64,000 nt of DNA from Sporomusa sphaeroides DSM 2875 (GTDB taxonomy: Bacteria; Bacillota; Negativicutes; Sporomusales; Sporomusaceae), in contig NZ_CP146991.1 of assembly GCF_001941975.2 (NCBI RefSeq), positions 104,501 to 168,500 on the forward strand, written 5' to 3'. Both the position numbers and the translations under genes were made by a program. Numbering within the stretch: the first letter of the stretch is position 1; the number at the start of each line of letters is the position of its first letter. Below, piece by piece: positions 1 to 9,568 of this stretch. The notes below the pieces were generated by a model. The model ran no database searches, was not told where the DNA came from, and saw nothing but the letters and a program-made list of their open reading frames with translations.

Positions 1-2
1 AA

Positions 3-2222
3 AACTATTGTCTGGAATTTGGTATTCGCGGTTCGCGCTGGACAAATCCGGAGCCCTGGCCTTTCCGCCGCCGCTACTCGCTGGCCGAGGACGAATGGGC
101 CGGCGATGAACCCGGTCCGGGTGACCAGGCGTATTTGGCCAAGATTGATTCCATCCGCCGCCAGGGTACGGAGCAGCTGGTGAATCTGTCCGGCAGATTA
201 ACGCCGGCGCTGCGGGAGGGTCTGCCGCCGCTCAAGCTGGTGCAGGCTGTCTATGATTTTTTAACCGGCCTGCAAGTGGCAGACAGGCTTACGGCCTGGG
301 CGACTGCCGCCGAGGAAGCCGGGGATCTGGAGCAAGCCCGGGAACATCAACAAATGTGGCCTAAGCTCATAGAGCTGCTGGACCAGATTGTCGATACCTT
401 TGCCGACCAGCCGCTGACGCTGGAGGAGTTTGCCGCCATTGTCAGTGAGGGGTTGGAAGGCACCAAACTCAGTCTGATTCCGCCAGGGCTTGATTATGTG
501 ACAATTGCCGCCTTGGAACGCACCCGGCGGCTGAAGATAAAAGCGGCCTTTGTGCCTGGCGCCAGTGACGGTGTATTACCGCGCCGCCGCCGGGAAGAGG
601 GTTTATTAAGCGACAGTGACCGGGCGCTGCTAAAAAAGCTGGGGCTTGAACTTAGCGGCGGCGCGGTGGACGATGTCTTTGCCGAACAGTTTTTGGTATA
701 TACGGCCCTGACCCGGGCCAGCCGGTTCCTCTGGGTGAGTTATCCCCTCGCAGATGCTGAGGGCAAAGCGTTGACACCCTCCCCGATTGTCAGACGCCTC
801 AAGGAAATTACCGGCAGCACGCCGCTGGCCCTGCCGGTTGAGCCGCCGCCCGGGCGGGAAGCCGGATACCTGGCCAGGCCGGAGCGTGCTTTGGCGGCGC
901 TGGCAGGAGCCCTCCGGCTGTACCGGGAGACCGGACAGATGAGCCCGGCATGGTGGGATGTTTATAATTGGGCGCTGACTGCAGACAATTGGCGTGACCA
1001 ATTAACAATAAAGCTTGCCGGACTGTTTCATCATAATCAGCTTGGACGGCTTGAGCCCGGTTTGCCTGGCAGGCTGTATGCGAAAAATGGTGTGCTGCGC
1101 GGCAGCGTAACCCGGTTTGAAGCTTTTCGTGCCTGTCCGTTCAAGCATTTTGCCCAATATGGCCTGGCGCTTAAGGAGCGGGCCTTGTATCAGTTGCAGT
1201 CCCCGGATCTGGGGCAGTTTTTACATGCTGTGCTCAAACAGTTTGGTGACCGGCTGGCTGAAACCGGCCAAAGCTGGGGTGACATAACACAGAATCAGAT
1301 TGGTGATTTGTGTACCGGTATTGTAACCGAACTGGCGCCCAAGCTGCAGAATGAAATCCTGTTAAGCAGCAAACAGCATGAGCATCTGGTAACACGGCTG
1401 ACACGGCGGGCTGTGAAGGCGGTAAGCCGCCTGGCCGCCTGGGCGAAGGTCAGTCAGTTCAGGCCAATGGCTTTTGAGCAGGCGTTCGGGCGGGGGCAGA
1501 ATGCCTTGCCGCCGTTAACGCTGGCATTGCCTGAAGCCAAGGTGGAAGTGGCCGGACAGATTGACCGCCTGGATATCGGCGAGTACGACGGGCGGCAATA
1601 TGTACTGGTGATTGATTACAAATCAGGCGGAGCCTGGCTCAGTCTGACTGAAGTATACTATGGCCTTAAGTTGCAGCTGCTTACCTATTTGCTGGTGGCA
1701 ATGAACGCCCGGCAGGGTGAGGATGCCTGTCTGCCGGCCGGTGTGCTGTATTACTTTTTGAAAAATCCCGTTGTGTCGGCCGCGACCCTAAGGACACCGG
1801 AACAAATTGAGAAAGATATCAATGCCAGACTCAAAATGCCGGGCTGGCTGCTGGCTGACACCACTATTGCCGGTATGCTGGAGCAAACGCTGGACGGCTG
1901 GTCGGAGTTTTTCAAGATCGCGCTTGGCAAAAAAGGTTTTTATGAAAGCTGTATGGACAAGCTTAAAACCGGTGAAGAGTTCGAACTGTTATTGATCCAT
2001 GTGGAGCAGGAGTTACTGGCAGTAGCTGCCGCTATTTTAGCAGGGGAAACCGCTATCAGGCCGTATCGCCTGGATAAAGCCACCCCGTGCGGCTATTGCG
2101 ATTTTCGCCCGGTATGCCAGTTTGACCGCAACTTGCCGGAAAACGACTATTTGGTGTTACCCAGGCTGGTGGATCAGGAAATACTTAATGAGCTGCGCCG
2201 GCGCAAAGGAGGCACAGAGTAA
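3..2222 (+). CDS. addB: ATP-dependent helicase/nuclease subunit B, 3' part (partial)
   Basis: This is the C-terminal part of AddB, partner of AddA in double-strand end resection and Chi-dependent recombination repair. The reading frame is open from base 3, so the true start lies upstream of the window; the first internal ATG at 135 is not the start. The C-terminal nuclease domain is visible, with a GQIDRLD segment and VIDYKSGG near nt 1555-1630. Cysteines that could hold the AddB iron-sulfur cluster are present: one in ACPFKHFA near nt 1134 and the CGYC...C group near nt 2088-2115. The stop overlaps the addA start (TAATG), so the two are translationally coupled. About 740 codons are visible, which fits a protein of about 1,150 residues. 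Confidence 0.93.
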   Translation, partial: NYCLEFGIRGSRWTNPEPWPFRRRYSLAEDEWAGDEPGPGDQAYLAKIDSIRRQGTEQLVNLSGRLTPALREGLPPLKLVQAVYDFLTGLQVADRLTAWATAAEEAGDLEQAREHQQMWPKLIELLDQIVDTFADQPLTLEEFAAIVSEGLEGTKLSLIPPGLDYVTIAALERTRRLKIKAAFVPGASDGVLPRRRREEGLLSDSDRALLKKLGLELSGGAVDDVFAEQFLVYTALTRASRFLWVSYPLADAEGKALTPSPIVRRLKEITGSTPLALPVEPPPGREAGYLARPERALAALAGALRLYRETGQMSPAWWDVYNWALTADNWRDQLTIKLAGLFHHNQLGRLEPGLPGRLYAKNGVLRGSVTRFEAFRACPFKHFAQYGLALKERALYQLQSPDLGQFLHAVLKQFGDRLAETGQSWGDITQNQIGDLCTGIVTELAPKLQNEILLSSKQHEHLVTRLTRRAVKAVSRLAAWAKVSQFRPMAFEQAFGRGQNALPPLTLALPEAKVEVAGQIDRLDIGEYDGRQYVLVIDYKSGGAWLSLTEVYYGLKLQLLTYLLVAMNARQGEDACLPAGVLYYFLKNPVVSAATLRTPEQIEKDINARLKMPGWLLADTTIAGMLEQTLDGWSEFFKIALGKKGFYESCMDKLKTGEEFELLLIHVEQELLAVAAAILAGETAIRPYRLDKATPCGYCDFRPVCQFDRNLPENDYLVLPRLVDQEILNELRRRKGGTE

Positions 2223-5200
2223 TGCAATGTTCACCAGAACAACAGGCGGCCATCGAGACCCGCAATCATAATCTGCTAGTTGCCGCCGCTGCCGGGTCAG
2301 GCAAGACATGGGTGCTGGTGGAGCGCATCATCAGCCGGATTGTTGATCCGGCTGAGCGGCTAAGTGTTGACAGCCTGCTGGTGGTGACCTTTACCAATGC
2401 TGCTGCCAATGAAATGCGCAGCCGTATTGGTGAGGCGCTGAATGCGGTGCTGAATAAGCCGGAATTGACAGACCCTGACCTTAGGCGGCATGTACAGCGG
2501 CAACTAGTGCTGCTGAATGCTGCCAATATTTCCACCTTGCATGCTTTTTGCCAAAGCCTGGTACGGCAGTATTTTTACCTATTACCAATTGAGCCCAATT
2601 TCCGGATTGCCAATGATACGGAAATAACACTTATTAAGAGTGATGTACTGGAAGCGGTGTTTGAAGAGGGCTATACGCAGGCCGACCCGGATTTTCTGAC
2701 CCTGATTGAGCATTATGGTGACGAGGCCGGCGATGATTCGCTGGCCGGACTGGTGCTTAAACTGTATGAATTCTCCCGGAGCCATCCCTGGCCTGAAGAC
2801 TGGCTGGACAGCTTGCCCGGCGTTTTTGCGATAGCGCCGGAGGCTGATTTTGATAGTACCCCCTGGTCTGATTTGGTACGGGACAAAATTATTTTAGACT
2901 GGGAAGATGCCAGGCAGGGGCTGACCGCGCTGCTGGAGGAGGCCCAGAGACCGGGGAATCCGGCACCCTATGGGGAGACCTTCGCCGAGGATATCCGGAT
3001 TATTGATCAGCTGCTGGCAGCTGCCCGCACCTCCTGGGCAGCCTTGTCTGCGGCGCTGGCGGAGGCAAGTTTTCCCCGGATTGCAGCAGTAGGCAAGGAA
3101 GTGCCTAAAGCAGTCAAAGACTATTTCCAGGGACAGCGTAATAAAGCCAAAAAACGTATTACTGATGCTCGGGCGGCCTATTTTGAACGCAGCGGTCAGG
3201 AACTTGTCCAGGATTTGCGTCAGGCGCAGCCGCTGGTTATGGCCTTAGTCAAACTTGTCAAGGCGTTTGCCGCAGGCTATCTACAGGCCAAGCAGGCTAA
3301 AGGGGTAGTTGATTTTAACGATTTGGAGCATTTCTGTCTGGCGGTGCTGCGGGATGCAGCAGCTACCCCGGCCGACTCCAGGCCGTCGGCGGTGGCGGTC
3401 GGTTTGAAAGCGAAATTCAGCGAAATTATGGTGGATGAGTATCAGGATACCAACCGGGTGCAGGAAGAAATCATCAGACTTGCTGCCAATGAGGCGCAGC
3501 CCAACCTGTTTATGGTGGGCGATGTTAAGCAAAGTATTTACCGTTTCCGGCTGGCCGAGCCGGCCTTGTTTATGGATAAGTACCATAACTACCGCTCAGG
3601 TGCGCTGGCCGGTTGTAAGCGTATTGATTTGAGCCAGAATTTTCGCAGCCGGGCGGGGGTGCTCTATGCGGCTAATTTTTTGTTTGGCCAGCTGATGACC
3701 AAGCGCACCGCAGAACTGGATTATGGCCGGGATGAACAGCTCAATCCGGGGCCTGATTACCCGGCGGTGGCGCTGGGAAGTCTGGACGGCCCGGTAGAGC
3801 TCCTGATAATTGACCGGGATAAAGCCGATGCCATCGAGGATGAAACAGAGGGCAGTGAGGCTACGGAAGCACAAGGTGCGGAGCAGGAAAGCCGGGATAA
3901 TTCTCTAACCGGTACCGAGATGGAAGAAGAACTGAGTGCCTTTGAGCAGGAAGCCGTCATTATTGCCCGGCGCATTTATGAGCTTATGAACGGCGGGTAT
4001 CAGGTATATGATAAACAGGAGGGCGGCTATCGGCCCTTACGGTATCGCGATATTGTGATTTTACTCCGTTCGGTCCAGGGCAAGGCCCAGGCTTTGCAGG
4101 ATATGCTGCGGCAAAACGGCATTCCTTGTTATGCCGAACTGGCCTCCGGCTATTTTGCCGAAACTGAAATTACCGTCATGCTGGCACTGTTGGCGGTGAT
4201 TGATAACCCGCACCAGGATATCCCGCTGGCGGCGGTACTCCGGTCGCCGCTGGTGGGGCTTACCGGCGACGAACTGGCCCAGTTGCGGTTATGCCGGGAG
4301 CAAGGCAGCCTTTGGGAAGCGGTGCAGGCTTATGGCCGGACACCGGTGGCCTCCCGCCGGACGGTGCTTTTTTTAGAACAGCTTCATGCCTGGCGCAGTC
4401 TGGCGCGGCGCAAGGGCGTGGCCGAACTTATCTGGCGGATTTACCATGATACCGGCTATTATGATTATGTTGGCGGCATGCCGGGCGGCGTATTGCGGCA
4501 GGCAAACCTGCGGGCGCTGTTCGACCGGGCCCGCCAGTATGAGACCACCAATTTCCGCGGTCTTTTCCGCTTTTTACGGTTTATTGAGCGGCTTAAGGCT
4601 AAGGATTCCGACCTGTCGGTAGCGCGGGCGCTGGGCGAGAGCGAGGATGTTGTCAGAGTCATGAGCATCCATAAGAGTAAGGGGCTTGAGTTTCCGGTGG
4701 TAATAACGGCAGATATCGGCAAGAGTTTCAATATGCAGGATGCTGCCGGGCTGGTGTTATGTCATAAAGAACTGGGGGTAGGTCCCTATGTCACTCTGCC
4801 GGAGCTGCGTTTTCGCTATCCGACCCCGGCGCGTTGGGGAATTCAGCATAAGCTGGAGCTTGAAACCAAAGCCGAAGAATTACGCATTTTGTATGTGGCG
4901 CTGACCCGAGCCCGGGAAAAGCTTATCCTTGTGGGTTCGGCGAAAAAACTGGCGCAAAAATGCGCCGGTTGGTGCCGCTCAGTGGGACAACCGGCAGAAA
5001 AGCTGCCAGCCAGTCAGGTAATTAAGGCTAAAAGCTATCTGGACTGGGTTGGTATGGCAGTGGCGCGCCATGCCGACGGCACAGTTATCAGAGAGTATGG
5101 CGGGTGCGAAAGTCTGCCGGCACCGGAATTGGCGGCACATTCTTCGGCATGGAAGGTTAACATCTATTCTGCGGACGCCATCACGCCGCTTAATCAGTCC

Positions 5201-5974
5201 GAACAGGCTGACGATGCATTGCTGGAAGCGGTCCGCCGTTTGGAGCCGGTGGCCGCTGGCACAGATACTAAGTGGGTGGACGATATTTTGCATTGGGAAT
5301 ATAGCTGTGCGGCGGCGGTTGAGAGGCCGGCCAAGCTGGCTGTGTCGGAGATTAAACGCCGGCTGGAACTTGTGGCAACCGAAGAGGCTAAACCTCTCTT
5401 TGAATTGCCTGCCATACACGCCCGTCCCCGTTTTCTCCAGGCTGCCACCGGCATGACACCGGTAGAGTATGGTATTATGATCCATACGGTCATGCAGCAT
5501 ATTGACCTTACAGGGGAATTTTCCCCTGAAGCCATTGCCGGCCAGGCTAGCTCGCTGGAGCTGCGGCAAATCTTGCTGCCAGGACAGGCTGCGGCGGTGG
5601 ACTCTCAACTGATTGCCGATTTCTTTGCCTCCGGTTTGGGGCAGCGGCTCAGCAAGGCTTGTCAGGTATGGCGGGAAATGCCGTTTAGCCTGATGCTGCC
5701 GGCCGAAAAGTTTTATGCTGAGCTTACAGGCTGCGGAGAACAAATTTTTGTGCAGGGGGTTATTGATTGTCTGTTTGCTGAAGAAGACGGGTTGGTGCTG
5801 CTGGACTATAAGACCGACAAGGCAGCCTCGGCGGACGAACTTGCCGCAAAATATGCTGTTCAACTGAGTATGTACGCCCACGCGGTTGAGCGCATTCTCG
5901 GAAAGCCGGTAAAGGAGCAATACCTGTATGCTTTTGCCCTGGGGCGTGCAATCAAGGTAGAGTCTTTGGGGTAA
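2222..5974 (+). CDS. addA: ATP-dependent helicase/nuclease subunit A
   Basis: AddA is the UvrD-like 3'-5' helicase plus nuclease subunit of the AddAB complex, which unwinds and degrades DNA ends and loads RecA. The 1,250-residue product has the family's usual length. Walker A (AAAGSGKT) lies near residues 21-28. DEYQDTN is the DExx-box motif II, and HKSKGLEFPVV and YVALTRARE are late UvrD motifs. The C-terminal RecB-type nuclease site shows as LLDYKTDK near residue 1195. The ATG overlaps the addB stop. A perfect 21-bp hairpin follows as terminator. Confidence 0.96.
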   Translation: MQCSPEQQAAIETRNHNLLVAAAAGSGKTWVLVERIISRIVDPAERLSVDSLLVVTFTNAAANEMRSRIGEALNAVLNKPELTDPDLRRHVQRQLVLLNAANISTLHAFCQSLVRQYFYLLPIEPNFRIANDTEITLIKSDVLEAVFEEGYTQADPDFLTLIEHYGDEAGDDSLAGLVLKLYEFSRSHPWPEDWLDSLPGVFAIAPEADFDSTPWSDLVRDKIILDWEDARQGLTALLEEAQRPGNPAPYGETFAEDIRIIDQLLAAARTSWAALSAALAEASFPRIAAVGKEVPKAVKDYFQGQRNKAKKRITDARAAYFERSGQELVQDLRQAQPLVMALVKLVKAFAAGYLQAKQAKGVVDFNDLEHFCLAVLRDAAATPADSRPSAVAVGLKAKFSEIMVDEYQDTNRVQEEIIRLAANEAQPNLFMVGDVKQSIYRFRLAEPALFMDKYHNYRSGALAGCKRIDLSQNFRSRAGVLYAANFLFGQLMTKRTAELDYGRDEQLNPGPDYPAVALGSLDGPVELLIIDRDKADAIEDETEGSEATEAQGAEQESRDNSLTGTEMEEELSAFEQEAVIIARRIYELMNGGYQVYDKQEGGYRPLRYRDIVILLRSVQGKAQALQDMLRQNGIPCYAELASGYFAETEITVMLALLAVIDNPHQDIPLAAVLRSPLVGLTGDELAQLRLCREQGSLWEAVQAYGRTPVASRRTVLFLEQLHAWRSLARRKGVAELIWRIYHDTGYYDYVGGMPGGVLRQANLRALFDRARQYETTNFRGLFRFLRFIERLKAKDSDLSVARALGESEDVVRVMSIHKSKGLEFPVVITADIGKSFNMQDAAGLVLCHKELGVGPYVTLPELRFRYPTPARWGIQHKLELETKAEELRILYVALTRAREKLILVGSAKKLAQKCAGWCRSVGQPAEKLPASQVIKAKSYLDWVGMAVARHADGTVIREYGGCESLPAPELAAHSSAWKVNIYSADAITPLNQSEQADDALLEAVRRLEPVAAGTDTKWVDDILHWEYSCAAAVERPAKLAVSEIKRRLELVATEEAKPLFELPAIHARPRFLQAATGMTPVEYGIMIHTVMQHIDLTGEFSPEAIAGQASSLELRQILLPGQAAAVDSQLIADFFASGLGQRLSKACQVWREMPFSLMLPAEKFYAELTGCGEQIFVQGVIDCLFAEEDGLVLLDYKTDKAASADELAAKYAVQLSMYAHAVERILGKPVKEQYLYAFALGRAIKVESLG

Positions 5975-5988
5975 GAGAACCGGTTCAT

Positions 5989-6037
5989 AAAAAACAAAAA
6001 TCAGGCTGCATAACTAGCAGCCTGATTTTTGTTTTTT
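5989..6037 (+). terminator. intrinsic terminator after addA
   Basis: A perfect 21-bp inverted repeat with a 7-nt loop, A-rich on the 5' side and T-rich on the 3' side, so it could work in both directions. The apical part shares 15 identical bases (5999-6013) with the hairpin at 11773-11806. Confidence 0.9.
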
Positions 6038-6047
6038 ATGGGATAAT

Positions 6048-6074
6048 GGGACGAGGGGACAGGTCACTTGTCCC
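6048..6074. repeat. GGGAC-type intergenic hairpin repeat, copy 1
   Basis: GGGACGAG pairs with CTTGTCCC (one G-T wobble) around a short GGGACAGGTCA-type loop. A related, better-preserved hairpin stands at 10723-10749. The two copies flank the TetR-ABC efflux operon. No T-tract follows, so it is not a classical terminator. Confidence 0.6.
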
Positions 6075-6106
6075 ACATTATTTAATACCGAAGCAGCAGG
6101 ATTAGC

Positions 6107-6135
6107 TTGACAAGGAGATTCTAATAAATTACAAT
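6107..6135 (+). promoter_or_regulatory. sigma-A promoter of the efflux operon
   Basis: TTGACA at 6107-6112, a 17-bp spacer, and TACAAT at 6130-6135. This is a near-consensus sigma-A promoter about 65 bp upstream of the TetR gene start. It abuts the palindrome at 6136-6155. Confidence 0.85.
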
Positions 6136-6155
6136 TTAATCAATCGATTAATTAA
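6136..6155. promoter_or_regulatory. candidate TetR operator
   Basis: A 20-bp palindrome, TTAATCAATCGATTAATTAA, with one mismatched pair between its arms. It sits directly after the -10 box and so covers the likely transcription start. That is the usual arrangement for autorepression by a TetR-family protein. Binding by the adjacent regulator is inferred. Confidence 0.75.
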
Positions 6156-6200
6156 AACTGATATGGCTTTATTAGAGCTAAGCGAGAGAGGAGTACATTT

Positions 6201-6803
6201 GTGGAAAAGAACACTAAAGAAAAGTTAATTGAGGCCGGTGAAAAATTGTTTGCCCTGAAGGGTTTGGCAGGCGTATCTATTCGGGAGCTTTCGCAAGAGG
6301 CCGGAGCCAACAGTGCCCTAATTTCCTACCATTTTGGCAGCAAAGAAGGATTGTATGCAGCCGTTTTGGAAAATCAGTTTTCGCCGATCGGTGCGTTATT
6401 GGACTCGGCAGCGAGGGAAGATGCCTCTCCCACCGAAAAGATTATCAGCTATGCCCGCAATGTGGCTGTTGTACATGGAAGAGTGCCTTTTCTCACTAAG
6501 TTTATGATGGGAGAAATCCTAAATCCATCCCGGTTTTTTGAACCGGTTATCCGCAAATATATTGAACGTGCCTACCGGTTTTTGACCGATACACTTAATG
6601 AAGGGATTGCCTGTGGTGAATTCCGCAAAGATATGGACGTAAAGACGGCAGCCTTGTCCTTAGCAGGCATTATAAACTTTTACTTTATTTCCCGGCCTAT
6701 TTTCCGGCATTTTGTTTCAGATAGCTCTGCACAGGATGAACAGTATGTAATGCAAGCGGTAGACATCTTTTTGAATGGGGTGAAAAATTACGATGGTCAA
6801 TAA
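6201..6803 (+). CDS. TetR/AcrR-family transcriptional regulator of the efflux operon
   Basis: A 200-residue TetR-family DNA-binding protein. The N-terminal helix-turn-helix spans about residues 8-55, with ALKGLAGVSIRELSQEAG followed by the family's SYHFGSKEGLY signature. The C-terminal half is the ligand/dimer domain and resembles regulators that sit beside YbhGFSR-type exporters. Translation starts at GTG 6201 after a GAGAGGAG ribosome site. The 3' end overlaps the HlyD gene by 11 bp, so the regulator is the first gene of the operon it probably represses. The ligand is unknown. Confidence 0.9.
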   Translation: MEKNTKEKLIEAGEKLFALKGLAGVSIRELSQEAGANSALISYHFGSKEGLYAAVLENQFSPIGALLDSAAREDASPTEKIISYARNVAVVHGRVPFLTKFMMGEILNPSRFFEPVIRKYIERAYRFLTDTLNEGIACGEFRKDMDVKTAALSLAGIINFYFISRPIFRHFVSDSSAQDEQYVMQAVDIFLNGVKNYDGQ

Positions 6804-7767
6804 AAAGCTGCTGGCAGGTATTCTGGTTGCTGTTATCGCAGCAGGGGCGGCAGGTTATAAGTATCTAAGACCGGTAGAAAAAGGTATTACCGCAACAGGC
6901 ACAATTGAAGTTACCAGAGCCGATATTATGCCTAAGGTGAACGGTTATCTGGCAGAGCTTCAGCTAAAAGCAGGCGATACGGTAATCGCCGGGCAAAAGA
7001 TTGCCACAATTACGCGCGCTGATTTGGCAGCGCAGGTTGTCAGAGATGAAGCCGCATTGGCCAAAGCGACGGCACAGCTTAAAGATCTGGAGAACGGGCT
7101 GCGTAGTCAGGAACGGCAGGAATTGAGTGCAATGGCGGATTCAGCCCGCTCAGTCTATGACAAAACCAAAAATGATTATGCACGCTATCAAAGCCTACAT
7201 GCCACTGGTGCTATTTCGACACAGCAACTGGAGGCCGCCCGCTCCAATATGGAGGTAGCATATAGTGCCATGACGGCAGCAAATCAGCGGTTAAGTCTGG
7301 GAGATGAGGGCAGCCGGCCAGAGGCGATTGAAGCCCAGCGGCTGGAGGTGGAACGCAGTAAGGCAGTACTGGCAGCAAGCAAGGTGCTTTTGGCAGATAT
7401 AGCCGTAGTCAGCCCGATCAGCGGACTTATTCTGACGAAAAATTTTGAGGATGGTGAATATGTCAACCCCGGGGCTGCGATTTTTACAGTAGGGGATATG
7501 AATGACTGCTGGGTAAAGGTATATATATCGTCCACACAATTAGGGCAAATTGCTGTTGGCCAGGAAGCTGGCGTCAAGGTGGATTCTTTCCCCGGACAGA
7601 TATTCCGGGGTGAAATTAAAGAAATCAGTCAAAATGCCGAGTTTACGCCACGCCAGAGCATTACTCAGAGTGAACGGGCTAATTTGGTATTTGCCGTAAA
7701 AGTAAAAGTGGATAATTCTGAGGGAGTCTTAAAGCCAGGCATGCCGGCCGATGTGGTGTTAAAATGA
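6793..7767 (+). CDS. HlyD-family membrane fusion (periplasmic adaptor) protein
   Basis: A 324-residue adaptor subunit of an ABC exporter, similar in layout to E. coli YbhG. One N-terminal membrane segment (about residues 5-22) is followed by a split biotinyl-lipoyl domain (NGYLAELQLKAGDTV and, after the hairpin, VVSPISGLIL). A long alpha-helical coiled-coil hairpin (about residues 85-190) lies between them, and beta-barrel segments follow. Such adaptors usually bridge the inner membrane to an outer-membrane channel, which supports a double-membrane cell; no TolC-like gene is present here. The start overlaps the TetR gene and the stop overlaps the next ATG (ATGA). Confidence 0.9.
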   Translation: MVNKKLLAGILVAVIAAGAAGYKYLRPVEKGITATGTIEVTRADIMPKVNGYLAELQLKAGDTVIAGQKIATITRADLAAQVVRDEAALAKATAQLKDLENGLRSQERQELSAMADSARSVYDKTKNDYARYQSLHATGAISTQQLEAARSNMEVAYSAMTAANQRLSLGDEGSRPEAIEAQRLEVERSKAVLAASKVLLADIAVVSPISGLILTKNFEDGEYVNPGAAIFTVGDMNDCWVKVYISSTQLGQIAVGQEAGVKVDSFPGQIFRGEIKEISQNAEFTPRQSITQSERANLVFAVKVKVDNSEGVLKPGMPADVVLK

Positions 7768-8663
7768 TTAGTCTTACAAATGTGACAAAGCAATTTGGTA
7801 CACTGACGGCAGTGGATAATCTCAGTCTGGGGGTCAAGGCGGGGACCATTTTCGGATTAGTAGGGCCGGACGGTGCCGGCAAGACGACTACTATTCGTAT
7901 GATTACCGGGATTATGGCTCAAACGTCAGGAGAAATAAAACTGCTGGGAAGTCTGGACGCCGAGAAGGTCAAAGAGCAAATTGGCTATGTACCGCAAAAG
8001 TTTAGTCTCTATGGCGATCTTACTGTTATGGAAAATATTCAGGTAATGGGTGCGTTATATGGGGCGGATAAAGAACGGGTAGAAGAGTTAGGTACAAATA
8101 TTTTGGCCTTTACCAACCTGCTGCCGTTTAAGGATCGCCTGGCAGATAACCTTTCAGGCGGCATGAAACAAAAACTGGCGCTGGCTGCCGGGCTAATGCA
8201 CCGGCCTAAGGTTTTTTTTCTGGATGAACCTACCACCGGTGTTGATCCTGTTTCCCGGCGGGAGTTTTGGCAAATGCTATACCGGCTTAATAAAGAAGGC
8301 ATGACCATCTTTGTTTCCACTCCCTATATGGATGAAGCCGAATTGTGCTCTGAGGTGGCCTTCATGAGTCAGGGCCGGATTGTGGCTTTAGGTACTCCCG
8401 CGCGCCTGAAGGCCGATTATCCTTTCCGGTTATTTGAACTTAAAGCCGAAGGTAAACAGCTAAAACATATCCTGGCCGATTGTCCGCTCATAGATGTTAA
8501 TGCTTTTGGCGACAGGTATCATTTGGTTGCCGAAAGTCCGGAGGTCAGGCCAAAAGTAGAAGCTGCTTTGCAGGCTGCCGGCATTACCCGTTTTTCATTA
8601 CAGGAAATTTCGCCATCTTTGGAAGATATTTTTGTTCACCTTGCCGAGGGAGGAGCGTCATGA
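7764..8663 (+). CDS. ABC transporter ATP-binding protein (drug-exporter type, probable degenerate NBD)
   Basis: A 299-residue nucleotide-binding subunit, equivalent to the first half of the double ATPase YbhF. It has Walker A GPDGAGKTTT, the LSGGMKQKLALA signature and Walker B VFFLDEPTTGVDP. The H-loop position reads STPYMDEAE, so proline replaces the histidine found in active ABC ATPases; the second subunit keeps it (TTHFMDEAE). The two therefore probably form an asymmetric dimer with one impaired hydrolysis site. ATGA overlaps couple it to both neighbours. Confidence 0.9.
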   Translation: MISLTNVTKQFGTLTAVDNLSLGVKAGTIFGLVGPDGAGKTTTIRMITGIMAQTSGEIKLLGSLDAEKVKEQIGYVPQKFSLYGDLTVMENIQVMGALYGADKERVEELGTNILAFTNLLPFKDRLADNLSGGMKQKLALAAGLMHRPKVFFLDEPTTGVDPVSRREFWQMLYRLNKEGMTIFVSTPYMDEAELCSEVAFMSQGRIVALGTPARLKADYPFRLFELKAEGKQLKHILADCPLIDVNAFGDRYHLVAESPEVRPKVEAALQAAGITRFSLQEISPSLEDIFVHLAEGGAS

Positions 8664-9568
8664 TGTATGCCGTAGCAACGGAAAATCTCACCCGGATGTT
8701 CGGCAATTTTACCGCCGTAAATCAAGTCAGTTTAAAAATTCCGCAAGGCAGCATTTATGGATTTTTGGGGCCTAACGGCTCGGGAAAATCAACAACCATC
8801 CGCATGCTATGCGGCATCCTGACGCCGACAAGCGGCAACGGCCACATCCTGGGTCTTGATTTGGCAACACAGGGAGAGTCAATAAAAGAACAAATCGGCT
8901 ATATGTCGCAAAAATTCAGTCTGTATGATGATTTAACCGTTCTTGAAAACCTGGAATTCTATGCCGGACTTTACAATTTGTCAGCGGCTGAGCGGAAAGA
9001 ACGAATCGAGAACATGCTCACCATGGCTGGGCTAAAAGACCGGCGGCAGGAGATGACGGCAAACCTTTCCGGCGGCTGGAAACAGCGCTTGGCGCTGGGC
9101 TGTTCTATTCTTCATAAGCCGTCTATTCTATTCCTGGATGAACCTACCGGTGGTGTTGATCCTAAATCCCGCCGTATGTTTTGGGATATTATTTATTACC
9201 TGTCACAGCAGGGGACAACTGTTATGGTGACTACTCACTTTATGGATGAGGCTGAACACTGTGATGCCATCGGCTTTATTTACGAAGGGAGCCTGATCGC
9301 CGATGATACTCCGGCCAGACTAAAGCAGAATCTGCCAGGCATACTGCTGGAAATTCCGACGCCAGACCCCATGGGGCTATTCGCCGAGCTGGCGGAGCGC
9401 CAAAGAGATGTTCTGGACTTATATCCTTATGGGACCAGCGTACATGCTCTTATTCGTGAAGAGCGGCTGTCTGACTATAAAGATTATGAATATAACGTGA
9501 TTACCCCGTCGCTGGAAGACGTTTTTGTTTATTATGTAAAATCCAAACGCAAGGAGCTGATAGTATGA
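8660..9568 (+). CDS. ABC transporter ATP-binding protein
   Basis: A 302-residue nucleotide-binding subunit corresponding to the second half of YbhF. Walker A GPNGSGKSTT, signature LSGGWKQRLALG, Walker B ILFLDEPTGGVDP and the H-loop histidine in TTHFMDEAE are all intact, so this should be the hydrolytically competent partner. It overlaps the upstream ATPase gene by 4 bp and the downstream permease gene by 4 bp. Confidence 0.92.
   Translation: MMYAVATENLTRMFGNFTAVNQVSLKIPQGSIYGFLGPNGSGKSTTIRMLCGILTPTSGNGHILGLDLATQGESIKEQIGYMSQKFSLYDDLTVLENLEFYAGLYNLSAAERKERIENMLTMAGLKDRRQEMTANLSGGWKQRLALGCSILHKPSILFLDEPTGGVDPKSRRMFWDIIYYLSQQGTTVMVTTHFMDEAEHCDAIGFIYEGSLIADDTPARLKQNLPGILLEIPTPDPMGLFAELAERQRDVLDLYPYGTSVHALIREERLSDYKDYEYNVITPSLEDVFVYYVKSKRKELIV

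Noticed and set aside
4979-5920. 313-residue minus-strand ORF inside addA
   Set aside because: A shadow frame of addA: no ribosome site, no family resemblance, and composition dictated by the complementary codons.
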